A stretch of DNA of 64,000 bases from Bactericera cockerelli (GCA_024516035.1 CM044958.1:7956771-8020770); one strand, 5' to 3'. Counted from the stretch's first letter, positions 1 through 11,460 are shown. A program made the numbers and translations. Notes: generated from the letters alone by a model not told the origin.

Positions 1-894
1 AAAACACTGTCCAGATGACAAACGTTTCTTCTTCTACCTTTTTCTCTTATTTCTCTTTTCTTGTAGTTATTTTTACAAAATTGGCGTTTCTCCTGAGTTT
101 TAAAAGACTTCTAAAAGTATCCAAGGATTCTTGGTAACACAATTACAAATATTCTAATCACCATTTCTTTGCTCAAGTGTCATGAACACGAGTTGTTTAT
201 TTGATTATGTTCTTTTTTTTTTAACCCGGGATCAGTACGGTTCGGTTTTGTAACGTATCCAGTACGGTGTGAGAGATTTCTATCACACTCACGTGAACAA
301 CTAATGCACGAATTGCATCGTGGGTGTAATTTTTTAAGAATATCTGTTGTGTAGAATAAGAAAACATAATTATGATTCAAAAAGAACAAATTAATTTACT
401 ATACGTGTAAGTAAGTATATAAGTTATCATAATTGTGTAATCACTATGGATATCAAACAACTGCTTACTAATCTACGCAAAACCGGATGAACACGACTCA
501 GGTTACAATTTCACTGCTTATCGATAAGCTATGAGTCGTTATATATGTGAAAATAATACTAAAAATATTTTTTTAAAAAACCTACTATTGAACAGTATAC
601 TACACATTCACGAGGTATGCAACTTCTACTGTCAATTGCTTGATTCGATACTAGAGATAAAAAATCAAAACAAAAGGCACAATATTTCTCATCTTTTCAT
701 AGAGGCAATGGAGTAACATGAATCCGATAAGATAGTTTTTAAACATACAGGGTGCAAAAAATGAAAATGTGAGAGATTTCTCTCACAATATGATTGCGGG
801 TTAAAGATGAGTGTTTCACAGCCTTTATTATTTCTAGACATGAAACAGGAGCTACTGTAGACGCTTGTGGTTTAGCTTACCCTCTGATGGGTGA

Positions 895-1190
895 GAAGTG
901 ACACAATACTTGACATTTAGGTGCTGGGTCAACACGAGCGCACCGGAAGGTATCTCTTACAAACAATTGTAATCAAATTAAGAATACAATTTTTTGTCCA
1001 TTTGCTGGAATCGTACCAGCTACCCTCATTAAACTCACCCAGCCTGGGTAGGGCCGGAAATGCCAGCCTCACGTGTTTGGAAATGGAACAGAATTTTCGT
1101 CGAAAAGTCTGCCCCAACCGGGAGTTGAACTCGGGAACTCTGGACTACGGGCAGTAGTTCACAACCATTACGCCACGGAGGCTGGCATCC
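895..1190 (-). repeat. tRNA-headed SINE, family 5
   Basis: Read on the minus strand, it starts with a tRNA-like head: a TCCGTGGCGTAATGGTT A-box region and a GAGTTCAACTCCC B box. A core with ACCCAGGCTGGGTGAG follows, and then a tail containing GTGCGCTCGTGTTG. The core is the same sequence found in the 5S-derived SINEs of this window. A near-identical paralogue lies at 10605-10895, and a relative sharing the tail lies near 61560-61840. Confidence 0.7.
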
Positions 1191-1379
1191 AGTTATCTTA
1201 CATCCAGGTCATTCATTCTCTTACATCCAGTTCTCTTATATCCAGGTTCTACTCTATTTTTTAATATATCCTTCTATTGTTTTATATCACCTTTATTGAG
1301 TTCACTTTTGTCCTTGTTCTGAATTTTCTGTCACAACATTACTAATAAAACTGTTGGTATAACTGTACTCCTCTCTTCT

Positions 1380-1625
1380 GCTCTATCCTCTTATCTCTTC
1401 TTCTCTTTTCTCTCTCTCTCTGTCTCTCTATTATTTTCTCTTTCTCTCTAACACTTCTCTCTCTGACAGCTTTGACACATGCCGTCATCAAACAATAACA
1501 CATTTGTACAGCATCTATCTCCATTTTTTTCATTTCACCTCTCACTTTCTTTCTCTCTCTCTCTTTGTTTCTCTCTTTTCGTTACTCTCTGTCTCTCAAC
1601 TTCTCTCTCTCGCTTTCACCCCATG
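1380..1625. repeat. Pyrimidine-rich simple repeat (TCTC)n
   Basis: Degenerate CT-rich low-complexity tract, repeated in the paralogous block at about 11115-11460. Open frames read through it are serine/leucine/phenylalanine artefacts. Confidence 0.85.
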
Positions 1626-1784
1626 TCCTGTCTCTATAATTCACTCACCAATCTTGCTCTGGATATTTTTTTTACCTATCCCTCTCATTTTTATTTCTGT
1701 TCAGTATGTCTGTCACTATTCTTTCCAAGGATATCTTTTCTTTTATCAACAGTGTTCTATAAAAAAACAGTGCTTTCCAGTGGC

Positions 1785-1960
1785 AGAAAAGGGTTGGGTG
1801 GAAGAGATTTCCAAATGCAATAACCACGCCCTTAATTTAGGACATATATTATGTGTAAATTATTTATTTTGTTTTTTTTCTCTCTTATATTGTATTTTAA
1901 TTGGTAATTATTTGTGTTGTATATAATGTGTCCAATTAATAAAGTGTAAAAAAAAATAAT
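1785..1960 (+). repeat. 3' end module of a retroposon (module T)
   Basis: A recurring module runs from GGGTTGGGTGGAAGAGAT through a CCGCCCTTA-like motif to AATTAATAAAGTGT and then an A-run. Related copies are at 11610-12015 (interrupted by a Helitron), 27891-28010 (minus), 29355-29440, 8555-8700 (minus) and about 40480-40610. The AATAAA and terminal A-run suggest the 3' end of a LINE or SINE transcript. Confidence 0.55.
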
Positions 1961-2106
1961 AAAATAAATGTTGATCGCCAATCGTGGACTCAGATGTTTA
2001 CTTCTAGATATTATCGCCTATATTATGGCAATCACATTTTACTTATATTCATGTATGTCTTGTAAAACTCCATATTCAATAAATAAAAATTCTCCATATT
2101 CAATAA

Positions 2107-2300
2107 GAAGTTAAGCATCATCCAGCGAGTTAGAATTGGACGAGTGAAATATTCAAATTCGGACCCTCGTGATGCTGCTATTTCCGGCTCCACTCAGTCT
2201 GGGTAAGGTTAATTTGAGTGGCAGGTTTGTGATTTTCAAGGGAATAAAACCCCCGTCATGTTATGACTCTGCAGTTGAAACTGACGTTCAACTCAAATAA
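2107..2300 (+). repeat. 5'-truncated 5S rRNA-derived SINE
   Basis: Begins inside the 5S-like region (AGTTAAGCATCATCCAGCGAG) and continues into the shared SINE core and the tail ending in a TGCAGTTGAAAC-like sequence. The paralogue is at 12148-12340, so the insertion predates the block duplication. Confidence 0.7.
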
Positions 2301-3168
2301 ACAAAAGTGTAGAAAATAAAAGTGGGTTAAAGGCGGATGAAAATAAATTAATGATGTGTTAGCATCTCGTCAACTTTGGACATTTTTTTCCAAGTGTCTT
2401 ATCGAAATAAATTATGTCTCTCTTAGATTTTATCTTATCCTTCCGCCCATAACAAAAGGATACAACTGTCTGGAGTACAAAGGAGCGGAAATGGTGAAAC
2501 CAGAAGATATTCTGGGGAGGGAAAAGGATTTGGAGTCCTGGGAGCAGTGGAAAAGGGAAAAATTATATACAGGGTGTAAAAGTTATGTTCTCATGTCTTT
2601 GTGTATTGTGATCCCTTAAGTACCTATAGTTTCCAAATAAATACCTAATATCGAACATATTGTAAACACATAATATATGCATTCAAAACCAAGTTCTTAT
2701 TATGTTTCTATTTTCATTTAACAGCGTTTTTGGTAAAATGATCAAGATAATTTTAGTTTTAGAAAATGCCGTAGAATAAATTAAATCTGAAATTTTCTAG
2801 AAAAAAAACTGGGAACCTTGTATAATCATATTTTTTTTACGTTCTTTATTATAGAGAAAGGAAAATAAAGGAGTCACTGAAAAAATATGAACAAGAAGAG
2901 TTGAATAAAAACTAAAGAAAATTTAAAGAGCATAGAAATAATCTCTCTGGTATGATTGATTGCGCGAGATAAGGGGCTCCTTCAATCTAGAATTTTTTTT
3001 AGAAATAATATTTTTCTCACGAAAAAAACATTGAACAAATAACTTTTAGACGCCATCATCATAATAGAAAAAAGAAGAAAGAAAGAAAGAAAAAAAAAAA
3101 AAAAAATCTCGAGATATTTTATCTACATACAGACTGACCGACTAACAGACAGTTTATATAAATATAAT

Positions 3169-3447
3169 AATGTGTTTCTTTGTGTTATTATATCACAATT
3201 TTGGTGGGTAGCGTAGAATTATAGGACTTTGCGTATCTTTAGTATCCCAATATATTATTTTTGCCTATATTTCCGCTACTGGTCGAAGTTAAAATCAAAG
3301 CAGCTACTCATTTTTCCTCACGAGATTTGAGTGGACCCTGAACACCCAAGTACAGAACAGAATTTTTTTTTGTCCCACTGGAGATCGAACCCAGGTCACC
3401 GTGCATGCAGTGATGAGCGCGCTTAATCACTCGGCCACGGTGACTAA
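3169..3447 (-). repeat. tRNA-headed SINE, family 1
   Basis: On the minus strand the head carries GTGGCCGAGTG (A box) and GGTTCGATCTCC (B box). The body contains GGTCCACTC and GAGGAAAAATGAGTAG, and the end carries GTGACATAATAACACAAAG-like sequence, seen here as a variant. Paralogue at 13610-13884. Confidence 0.8.
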
Positions 3448-3579
3448 TAGACAGTCCATATACTTTGGGTTTAGGCTCTGGGGACTATAAAACGTGAAAA
3501 AAACTGAAAACTGACTAACTGACTATCGAAATTTTGGGCGATTCAATTGCGTTCATCTGTTGTCATTCATATTTGTGTT

Positions 3580-3706
3580 AATCACTTTCGTGATATCACA
3601 ACTACTTAAACTCACTTTACTAAATTTATGCTGAGACCGGGACTTGAACCACCGACCTCCAGGTTAAAAGTCCGCCGCTTTATCGATCAAGCTACTTGGC
3701 CGGTAT
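3580..3706 (-). repeat. tRNA-headed SINE, family 2
   Basis: The minus strand shows AGCTTGATCGATAAAGCGG (A-box region), a CCTGGAGGTCGG-like middle (here with AACCTGGAGG) and GGTTCAAGTCCCGG (B box). It ends in TTGTGATATCACGAAAGTG. Paralogue at 14660-14795. Confidence 0.75.
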
Positions 3707-3708
3707 TA

Positions 3709-3740
3709 CTTTCCTTTCTTTTAGATAAGGAAAGTAAAAT
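3709..3740. repeat. Short inverted repeat; empty site of the LINE
   Basis: TACTTTCCTT and AAGGAAAGTA face each other across about 12 bp. These arms match the termini of the 0.66-kb elements at 13938 and 22862, so this may be a collapsed copy or excision footprint. In the paralogous block the 6.0-kb LINE sits within this motif, and this intact version marks the pre-insertion state. Confidence 0.6.
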
Positions 3741-4054
3741 AAGTAATGAGTAGTACCTGCTTTGAGCACAGTTGTACTAATACTACTTACAGTACTTACA
3801 TACTCATAATAAGAAATATTTGCCGTTTCAAACGAAGGCATTGGTCATACTCATATTAATAATGATAAAATAATAATAATGAAGATATTAGAGCTTGTAG
3901 ACCTGCGTGACTTTTGTATTATTCCTGTAAAAGTGATGAAATATATTATAATAGTAACACTACTTACATACTCATAATAATTCTCACACAGGCGCTAGTT
4001 ATTTACATAAACGATACTTTCCTCTTTATCTCAATTTTGATCTTCAAAAGTGAA

Positions 4055-4345
4055 AGTAACAGATACAATAAGAGTGAGAGAGAGAAATACAAAAGAGAGA
4101 GAAAGACAGAAGAAATAGAAAGAGAGAGACAGAGACAATCAGAGAGAAAGAGAAATACAAAAGAGAGAGAAAGACAGAAAGCAATGGAAAGAGAAAGAGA
4201 GAGACAGAGGCAATAACAGAGAGAAATAGAAAGAGAGAATTAAAGAGAGAGAAAGAGAGAAAGAAGTAGAAAGAGAGAGAGAAAGAAGTAAAAATAGAGA
4301 GAGAAAGATATAGATAGACAGAGAAAGGGAGAAGTGAAAGTGAGA
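4055..4345. repeat. Purine-rich (GAGA)n tract
   Basis: Low-complexity AG-rich sequence with longer-period units such as AAAGAGAGAGAAAGACAG. Paralogue at 31127-31440. Confidence 0.85.
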
Positions 4346-4714
4346 GAAAAATTAAATTAACAAAGGATTAAACAGGATTTTCTCTCCTCATCCTTCCTCT
4401 CTTCCTCCATTTTGTTATTCATCAGCGAGAACAGCCAAATTGGAAAAAATATTCCTCCAAATAGGAACAGGTGAAATGTTGAAATCCCAGGTAGATTGAA
4501 GAACGGCGTGGCGACCTGAATTTTGATTTTTTCCAAATTTGTACAATCCAAACATTGCATGATGACGCCACTGGTCCATACACAATACACATAGCCATAG
4601 CGCGTTAACCACTTGATTAAAAGTGCACATATTTATCTACCTATGCTTCTCTATCCAAGTTTGACAGTAATACAAAACGTATCACAGGCCATCCAAAGGG
4701 GCAACGTATATGCG

Positions 4715-5022
4715 TAGTCACCGTTACCGAGTGAGCTATCGCGCTGGCCATTACACGCATGGTGACCTGGGTTCGAATCCCAGCGGGGCAAGAATTTTTC
4801 TTCTCTGTACTTGCATGTTTGGATTGTTTGGGGTCCACTCATACCACGTGAAGAAAAATGAGTAGTTACTTGTATGAGTAACGACCAGTGGCGGCATGAG
4901 CAGAATAAAAAGAAATTAATGTAATATAATGCCAAAAGTGAAAGAGTCTCTTAGTAATTCTGCGCTACCCACAAAATTGTGAAGAGGTCTAGTGCTTTAC
5001 CACAAATAAAATCATACCTACA
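4715..5022 (+). repeat. tRNA-headed SINE, family 1
   Basis: Full-length plus-strand copy. The head has GTTACCGAGTGAGCTATCG and CTGGGTTCGAATCCCAGC. The body has GGTCCACTCATACC and GTATGAGTAACGACCAGTGG. The end is CACAAATAAAATCATACC. The paralogue at 31783-32119 has a slightly different tail, containing a repeated GTGAAGAGG piece. Confidence 0.85.
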
Positions 5023-5564
5023 TAATATATAGACATAGTGACATACCTGTATTACCTATGTATATGCTGCGCTGTCTCTTTTTTTAAACCTCGGCCGAGG
5101 TGTTTGATTAGTATACCTACCTGAATTTTCTCACAAAGTTTCATTTTGGCGGGTCAGTCAATAATATGGTGTGAATTTCACCTACAGACAATACATGTTT
5201 AATACAGTAAATCAAGTTCATCAATAAATCATAATAATCCATAAATCAAATTTGACAGGGATATACTGTAGCATTAGAGAGAGACAGGATTCATTCTACT
5301 GTTAGAGAAAGACAGAGAGAGTGTATTCTGGTGTTAGAGAGAGACAGGAATATATTTTATCCTGGTGTTAGAGAGAGATAACTCCCGAGGGAAAACTTTT
5401 TATTGTACTCAATAAAAGCTTGACCTTTCGATTTATTTTCTTTAACGGACGGTTAAAGTGGCTATAGGGGTGGTGTTATGAGTTATGACAGGTGTATTGC
5501 TTCCGAGTGTGTAAAGGTATCGGAAGTATTGTGTTCTTTCTTGTAAAAAAAAGGTAGCTCTCTT

Positions 5565-5820
5565 TTCTGTTTAACACCGCTTTCAACTGTATGGTCTTAT
5601 CACGACGAGGGTTATACGTTATACCTTCCATTCGCTGAAAACTTACCAAACAGCTACTCAAATTAAATTCACCAAGCCAGAGTGGGACCGGGAATAGCCA
5701 GCATCACGAGGGTTTGAAATTGACTGGTCCACCATCCAAGTCCTAGCCTCGCTGGACGTTGCTTAACTTAAGTGACCGAATGAGAACTGGTGTATTCAAC
5801 GTCCCATCGATGCTGCCTAA
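5565..5820 (-). repeat. 5S rRNA-derived SINE, full-length
   Basis: Reverse-complement reading gives GTTCTCATTCGGTCACTTAA, then AGTTAAGCAACGTCCAGCG, then GCTAGGACTTGGATGG. This is the 5S rRNA order with internal promoter boxes A, IE and C. A shared SINE core and a tail with CATACAGTTGAAAGCGGTG follow. The paralogue at 35438-35695 is slightly better preserved. Confidence 0.85.
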
Positions 5821-6334
5821 AAAGTTGCTCTGACATTTCTGGACTTTTCCTAAACTCCACAGCAACTTTAGTTGTGTGTCCATCTGTTAGTCTCTATGTA
5901 AGTTAAAGTTCACTCCTTTTCTACGTGGAATAATAGACAGAAATTACCGTTACTCCACTCCACTCCACTGAAGTCGGTATTTTATTTATATGAAACCATT
6001 TACCATTTTTACATTTATTGAAATAGGTACTAAACTTATATTTTAGAGATTTTATTTACATGGTACCTAGGTATACGTATTATTTTTTCTTCTTCTTCTT
6101 CTTCTTCTTCTTCCTCTCCTTGTTTTTTTCTCCTAGACTAGACACTCTAGAGAGTCTAGAGTCTAGACAACAAGAAAAGCTTTTCTTGCAAACTTTTTTT
6201 TTTTAATTCATAGAAATATTGGTTCGAACTTTTTTTTTCGGTTGAATAATTAATTTTATCGGTACGAACAAGATAGGTAAAGTTCTTTTTTTTTTTGCTG
6301 AACGCCCATTAAACATTAAACATATAGGTAAAAT

Positions 6335-6665
6335 GTATCCTTGTTATCTAACTGAGAAAATATGAAATTTATCCTTGTTATCTGACTGAGAAAATATGAT
6401 AATTTATCCTTGTTATCTGACTGAGAAAATATGAGATTTCTCCTTGTTATCTGACTGAGAAAATATGAGATTTCTCCTTGTTATCTAACTGAGAAAATAT
6501 TCAATTTGTCCTTGTTATCTAACTGAGAAAATATTCAATTTGTCCTTGTTATCTAACTGAGAAATTATAAAATTTATCATTGTTATCTAACTGAGAAAAT
6601 ATTCAATTTGTCCTTGTTATCTAACTGAGAAATTATTAAATTTATCCTTGTTATCTTACTGCTTC
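6335..6665 (+). repeat. 33-bp minisatellite, about 10 units
   Basis: Unit built on CCTTGTTATCTAACTGAGAA plus AATATGAAATTTAT-like spacer. About ten units are seen here and about ten in the paralogous array at 36205-36540, with different unit variants and order in the two arrays. Confidence 0.9.
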
Positions 6666-7274
6666 CAGTTTGGTTAACCAAAATGGAAGTAGAAATTTCT
6701 TGCTTCCAGTTTTTTTATAGGTTAAGTCCATTGTTTATCTTTAAAAGTACCGAAACGCATTTTCTTTCACGAATAAGGTGAAGTTGACCTTGGAATAAAA
6801 TGGAAATATTTGGAAATATCGAACCTGGAAATTTTTTTTCTGAAGAAAAATACCCTTAATATTCATTAATGTTTAATAATGTTTAATATTTGCAATCGTT
6901 AAACATAAAAATCATTGAACATCATCATTAGCATTGCAACCCTTTATTATATTTTTCTAGCATTTAGAAGACTTTTGGCCGACACCCAAGTCGCCCCTAC
7001 CCCTATGATAACTCTATTCACCCTTATTTGAACGTTATTCAATCAAGTGTGAATCTAAGGGACGCTTTTGACTTTATCGATCAGTTAATAGCTTTCTGCT
7101 GAAATTCCGCCAAGAAAAATTGTCTGTGAAAATAATAACTCAAGATGAGGTCCGGCTTGAGGTGTTTCATGGGAGCTTGAAAGAGTTAGGGTAGAGATGG
7201 GTGAGGTGGACGGGGTGGGTAGAGGTGGAAGGTATTAGGGTAAGACTGGGAGGTTCCCGTATGATTTGGAGAAC

Positions 7275-7480
7275 ATGATAAACGATGGAAGATTATTCAG
7301 GGTATCTTTGAGGCTACGGGGATCCAGATACCACCCACGCAGTTATGGATTAATCGAAGGTGGAGCAGGAGTACTTTTTTAATATATTCTTACATGTTTT
7401 ATTTTAGCACAGGACAGACTACAATGGAGGCAGCTGTTTCATGGAGGTTTTGGGTCCCCGCGACCTGTTTAAACCCAACA
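7275..7480 (+). pseudogene. Exon-like remnant, copy 1 (frameshifted)
   Basis: A 73-bp exon-like stretch (7408-7480) lies between a pyrimidine-rich acceptor ending TTTATTTTAG and the donor GTAAGTAAG. The homologous stretch at 37444-37515 is 72 bp with an open reading frame; here one extra C (in the GGGTCCCCGCG region) shifts the frame. Upstream sequence 7275-7375 has further small indels relative to its paralogue. I do not recognise the protein. It is probably a fragment of a host gene or of an unclassified element. Confidence 0.4.
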
Positions 7481-7617
7481 GTAAGTAAGTTTATTAATTT
7501 TATTAATGTTTGAAAAAAAAGAGATTATTTAGGGTTTTTATTCACGTAATGCTTCAAATTAGTGACAATATTACGCGTCATTATAAGTATTATTATTTAA
7601 TACTTTATTGACAAACT

Positions 7618-7654
7618 CCTGTGTTCGTATTGCAATCTGCAATACGAACACAGG
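7618..7654. repeat. Perfect 17-bp inverted repeat
   Basis: CCTGTGTTCGTATTGCA and its exact reverse complement are separated by three bases. In the second block the right arm survives, while the left side is replaced by sequence next to the palindromic element at 37667-38522. Confidence 0.85.
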
Positions 7655-8474
7655 ACATGAAATGAAAAGAACTCAATAGAATATGTAGTGAACCAAGAGG
7701 CGAGATTGAAGCCTGGGGCTTTCTCTTCCACCTAACCATCATCCATAACGCTTCTTATAAGATGTTATGGATGGTTGATGAAAGTTTTAGTGTAGAATTG
7801 GAAGAAATAGATTCGATCAGTGTATACCTACAGATATAAGTTGAATTGTAAAATGGTAATTAGGGAAATGGTAGAATTGGTTTTTGTATTTCATGAAATT
7901 ATTGAAAAAAAAAGTTGGTGTAGAAATGACCTCAGGCAATAATCACGCCCTCTGAGATATATCATTCTAGTACTGTTATTATTGCATTGAAAATGAACTC
8001 AGAATCAGATATAGAATCCTGATTTCAGTTAGGCCTGATTTTGACAGCATAAATCATTTCACAAAGTCATTTCTTTTCAGTAAACCCTGTAATTTTACAG
8101 TACCTTTAAGCTTGAATCATCCAATCGACATGAAAATATCACCTTTAGGATGATTATCGAGGATAAAGATTCTTATAGCCGTAATTTATTTCCAACACGA
8201 ATACCTATAAAAACAAAGATGAAATTTACAGATAAAATTTCCCTCCGTGCATACAATGCCATGAGAATTTCAGCGAGAATTGTATGTAGGTACTAATGAC
8301 TATATCTTACCTAACAGCTTATAAGAACGAGGAAGAATTTTATTTTTTCAGTTTTTTTCCTCTCAAGCTCAAGGTCTTAAGATAATCTGACCATTGAAGT
8401 AGAAATAAATTTATCACATAAAGGTATTTTTTTCTTCCCATCCAATGCATGAATTTTATTTTTCCTCATTTATT

Positions 8475-8763
8475 CGAGAATATGACCTCCTAATAATAAG
8501 ACTCTGAGGGTTAGGTGGTAAAAAATGCTTTCACCATTATTTTTGTAGTATGCTTTATTAGGAGAACAGAGTACAATGTTAACAGAATAAAATTAAGAAA
8601 AAAACAAATAAATGACAAAATAAATAAGTAAAAAGAAAAAACACTAATGTCCTACCTAAAGGGCGGGGTTATTGCCTGTGGCAATCTATTCCAGCCAACT
8701 CTTTTAACCCTACCTGGTGGTTACCACTAGAGAGTGTTATTATTTATAATTGAAAACGAAGAC
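8475..8763 (+). repeat. SINE family 3 body with inserted module T
   Basis: The family 3 body (AAGACTCTGAGGGTTAGGTG ... CCTGGTGGTTACC) is split by a reverse-oriented module T at about 8555-8700, recognised by GGGCGGGGTTATTGCC and TTTATTAGGAGAACA. It runs into the assembly gap. Confidence 0.55.
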
Positions 8764-8863
8764 NNNNNNNNNNNNNNNNNNNNNNNNNNNNNNNNNNNNN
8801 NNNNNNNNNNNNNNNNNNNNNNNNNNNNNNNNNNNNNNNNNNNNNNNNNNNNNNNNNNNNNNN
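8764..8863. other. Assembly gap (100 N)
   Basis: Exactly 100 N, a conventional size for a scaffold gap of unknown length. It lies immediately after copy 1 of the duplicated block, which matters for interpreting that duplication. Confidence 0.99.
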
Positions 8864-9149
8864 CAACTTCTCACTTTTCTGTTCATACTGATTAAAATAG
8901 AGAAGTTAGTTGATGGCATGGATACTCAGAACTATTACCTGCTGAGGAGAGCAAATAAGCTCGAAACAGCTGTCCAGGTACGTTTCGATATTCATGTACA
9001 TCTAATACAACTTCTCACTTTTCTGTTTATACCGATTATAATTATCTCACTCTCTCTTTCTCTCTTAATCTTTCTCCCTCCCTTTTTCTTTGTGTGTCAC
9101 TATCTCATCAGTCATCACACTCTTCATCATAATCATAGACTGTGCGCGT

Positions 9150-9350
9150 GTGCACTGGTAGTCAAATGGTTAACGCGCTAGTGTGGTAATCTAGGTAGGG
9201 AAGGGACCCGTTGGTTCGAATCCCACCCAGTGTTTTCCTCTTTATTTTAATGTGTGACCACATAATAACAAGACTCTGAGGGTCAGATTGTATAAATGAT
9301 TCGACCATTAACCTTGTCTGGTGGTTACTCTTTAGTGAAAGCATAGGCGA
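9150..9350 (+). repeat. tRNA-headed SINE, family 3
   Basis: GCACTGGTAGTCAAATGG, then GGTTCGAATCCCACCC and CAGTGT. The head's first bases (GCACTGG) can still pair with CCAGTGT like a tRNA acceptor stem. The body has AAGACTCTGAGGGTCAG and ends in TGGTGGTTAC. It abuts an inverted copy at 9351-9540. Confidence 0.8.
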
Positions 9351-9540
9351 GTTTATTCCTTAATACATTGGCTACAACCTAATCCTCAGAGTGCTGTTAT
9401 TATGTGGTCATAATAATATACCTACTCAAATAAACATGTTAAAATTCATGCATTGACTGGGATTCGAACCAACGAACCCATTTTCCACCCGGGTTACCAG
9501 ACAGTCGCCTTAACTACTCGACCTCCAGTGCACGCTTTCT
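9351..9540 (-). repeat. tRNA-headed SINE, family 3, inverted neighbour
   Basis: Minus-strand copy with ATTCATGCATTGACTGGG, GATTCGAACCAACG (B box complement) and CCTTAACTACTCGACC (A box complement). It forms a tail-to-tail pair with 9150-9350. Confidence 0.75.
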
Positions 9541-10183
9541 CACACTGACTTCTCACTCTTTCCCACTTTCTCTTGGTTTCTCTTAGTTTAACTTAGAAAG
9601 CTGTTTTCCAGACCATATCACCTCTGCTTTCCCACACAATGTATGTCATTTACTTCATCTTGAGTTGCGGCAGATGTTCCTCCTTGCAGAAGGGAAGATA
9701 ACACAATGACCTAGACATCAATAAACTTGCAGGAGAAAACACTGTCCAGATGACAAACGTTTCTTCTTCTACCTTTTTCTCTTATTTCTCTTTTCTTGTA
9801 GTTATTTTTACAAAAATGGCGCTTCTCCTGAGTTTTAAAAGACTTCTAAGAGTATCCAAGGATTCTTGGATAACACAATTACCAATATTCTAATCACCAT
9901 TTCTTTGCTCAAGTGTCATGAACACGAGTTGTTTATTTGATTATGTTCTTTTTTTTAACCCGGGATCAGTACGGTTCGGTTTTGGGATCAGTACGGTGTG
10001 AGAGATTTCTATCACACTCACGTTTTTGCTTGTTTGCAACTGAATTGCATCGTGTGTGTATTTTTTTAAGAATATCTGTTTATGTAGAAATAAAGTAAAC
10101 ATAATTATGATTCAAAAAGTAACAAATTAAATTTTCACTATAAGTGTACAAATAATACTAAAAATATTTTTTTAAAAACCTAC

Positions 10184-10186
<3 letters not shown>

Positions 10187-10227
<41 letters not shown>

Positions 10228-10281
10228 CTTTATTAGGAGGACAAACAGGCAACAGTTATAAATTAAGTATATTATGTGGTA
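10187..10281 (-). mobile_element. 5'-truncated retroposon stub with poly(A)
   Basis: A run of 37 T is followed by AAGCTTTATTAGGAGGACAA and about 35 bp more; it is absent from the homologous position near 585. On the minus strand this is a short 3' end with AATAAAGCTT and a long poly(A). TACTAT occurs on both sides (10181-10186, 10282-10287) as a probable target duplication. It looks like a dead-on-arrival LINE/SINE insertion. Confidence 0.75.
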
Positions 10282-10604
10282 TACTATTGAACAGTATACC
10301 ACACATTCACGAGGTATGCAACTTCTACTGTCAATTGCTTGATCGGTACTAGAGATAAAAAATCAAAACAAAAGGCACAATATTTCTCATCTTTTCATAG
10401 AGGCAATAAAGTAACATGAATCCGATAAGATAGTTTTTAAACATACAGGTTGCAAAAAATGAAAATGTGAGAGATTTCTCTCACAACCGTACTGATTGCG
10501 GGTTAAAGATGAGTGTTTCACAGCCTTTTTTATTTCGTAGCCATTAAAAAGGAGCTACTGTAGACGCTTGTGGTCTGTGTTGTTGCTTACCCTCTGATGG
10601 GTGA

Positions 10605-10895
10605 GAAGTGACACAATACTTCACATTTAGGTGCTGGGTCAACACGAGCGCACTGGAAGGTATCCCTTACAAACAATTGTAATCAAATTAAGAATACAAA
10701 TTTTTGTCCATTTGCTGGGAATCGTAGCAGCTACCCTCATTAAACTCACCCAGCGTGGGTAGGGCCGGAAATGCCAGCCTCACGTGTTTGGATGGAACAG
10801 AATTTTCGTCGAAAAGTCTGCCCCAACCGGGAGTTGAACTCGGGAACTCTGGACTACGGGCCGTAGTCACAACGATTACACCACGGAGGCTGGCA
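10605..10895 (-). repeat. tRNA-headed SINE, family 5
   Basis: Paralogue of 895-1190 with the same head, core (ACCCAGCGTGGGTAGGG variant) and tail. Confidence 0.7.
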
Positions 10896-11114
10896 TACAG
10901 TTATCTTACATCCAGGTCATTCATTCTCTTATATCCATTCTCTTATATCTACTCTAATTTTTAATATATCCTTCTATTGTTTTATATCACCTTTTATTGA
11001 GTTCGCTTTTGTCCTTGTTCTGAAATTTTCTGTCACAACATTACTAATAAAACTGTTGACTGACAGTCTAAATAAAGCACTACTTATACTTATACTAATA
11101 CTATGATATTTGTC

Positions 11115-11460
11115 TTCTGTTCGCTCTTTTTATTTCTCTCTCTCTCTCTCTTTCTCTCCTCTCTCTCTCTCTCTTCTTTCTCTTTTCTCTCTTCTCTCTT
11201 TCTCTCTTCCTTCTCTCTTTCCTTCTCTCCTTTTTCTCTCTTTCTCTTTCTCTTTCTCTTTCTCTCTTCTCCCAACATTCTCTTTCTGACAGCTTTGACA
11301 ACAGTGGCCGTCATCAAACAAAATAACACAATTTGTAACAGCATCTATCTCCATTTTTTTCATTTCACCTCTCACTTTCTTCTCTCTCGCTCTTTGTTCT
11401 CTCTCTCTCTTCGTTATCTCTGTGTCCTTCTCTTTCTCTCTCTCTTTCACTCTCACTCTC
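11115..11460. repeat. Pyrimidine-rich simple repeat
   Basis: CT-rich low-complexity tract interrupted at about 11281-11365 by a conserved unique stretch (CTGACAGCTTTGACA). It is paralogous to 1380-1625 but expanded. Confidence 0.85.

Larger units (their letters stand above)
1..8763 (+). repeat. Duplicated block, copy 1 (ends at assembly gap)
   Basis: The first 4.04 kb match 9737-14805 plus 20834-21345, and 4.05-8.7 kb match 31127-39230, in the same order and orientation. Similarity is high by eye, with scattered substitutions and many insertion differences. Copy 1 lacks the LINE, both Helitrons, the 0.66-kb inverted-repeat element, the palindromic elements and the 9.8-kb block 21346-31126. 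It therefore serves as the empty-site reference for all of them. The copy stops at a 100-N gap, so it could be an unmerged allele rather than a tandem duplicate. Confidence 0.85.

Noticed and set aside
1479..1926. Long Ser/Leu/Phe frames in CT-rich tracts (also 11103-11585, 46070-46456, 59587-59953, 63402-63602) and Glu/Arg/Lys frames in AG-rich tracts (3914-4216, 11090-11456, 31035-31301, 63156-63359).
   Set aside because: Low-complexity simple repeats produce open frames by composition; there are no conserved domains or start context.
9150..9235. Candidate functional tRNA gene (also 57660-57745, 42080-42170, 43215-43300).
   Set aside because: A and B boxes and partial acceptor pairing are present, but every head is followed by a SINE body, occurs in multiple copies and lacks a convincing anticodon arm. 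They are annotated as SINE heads.
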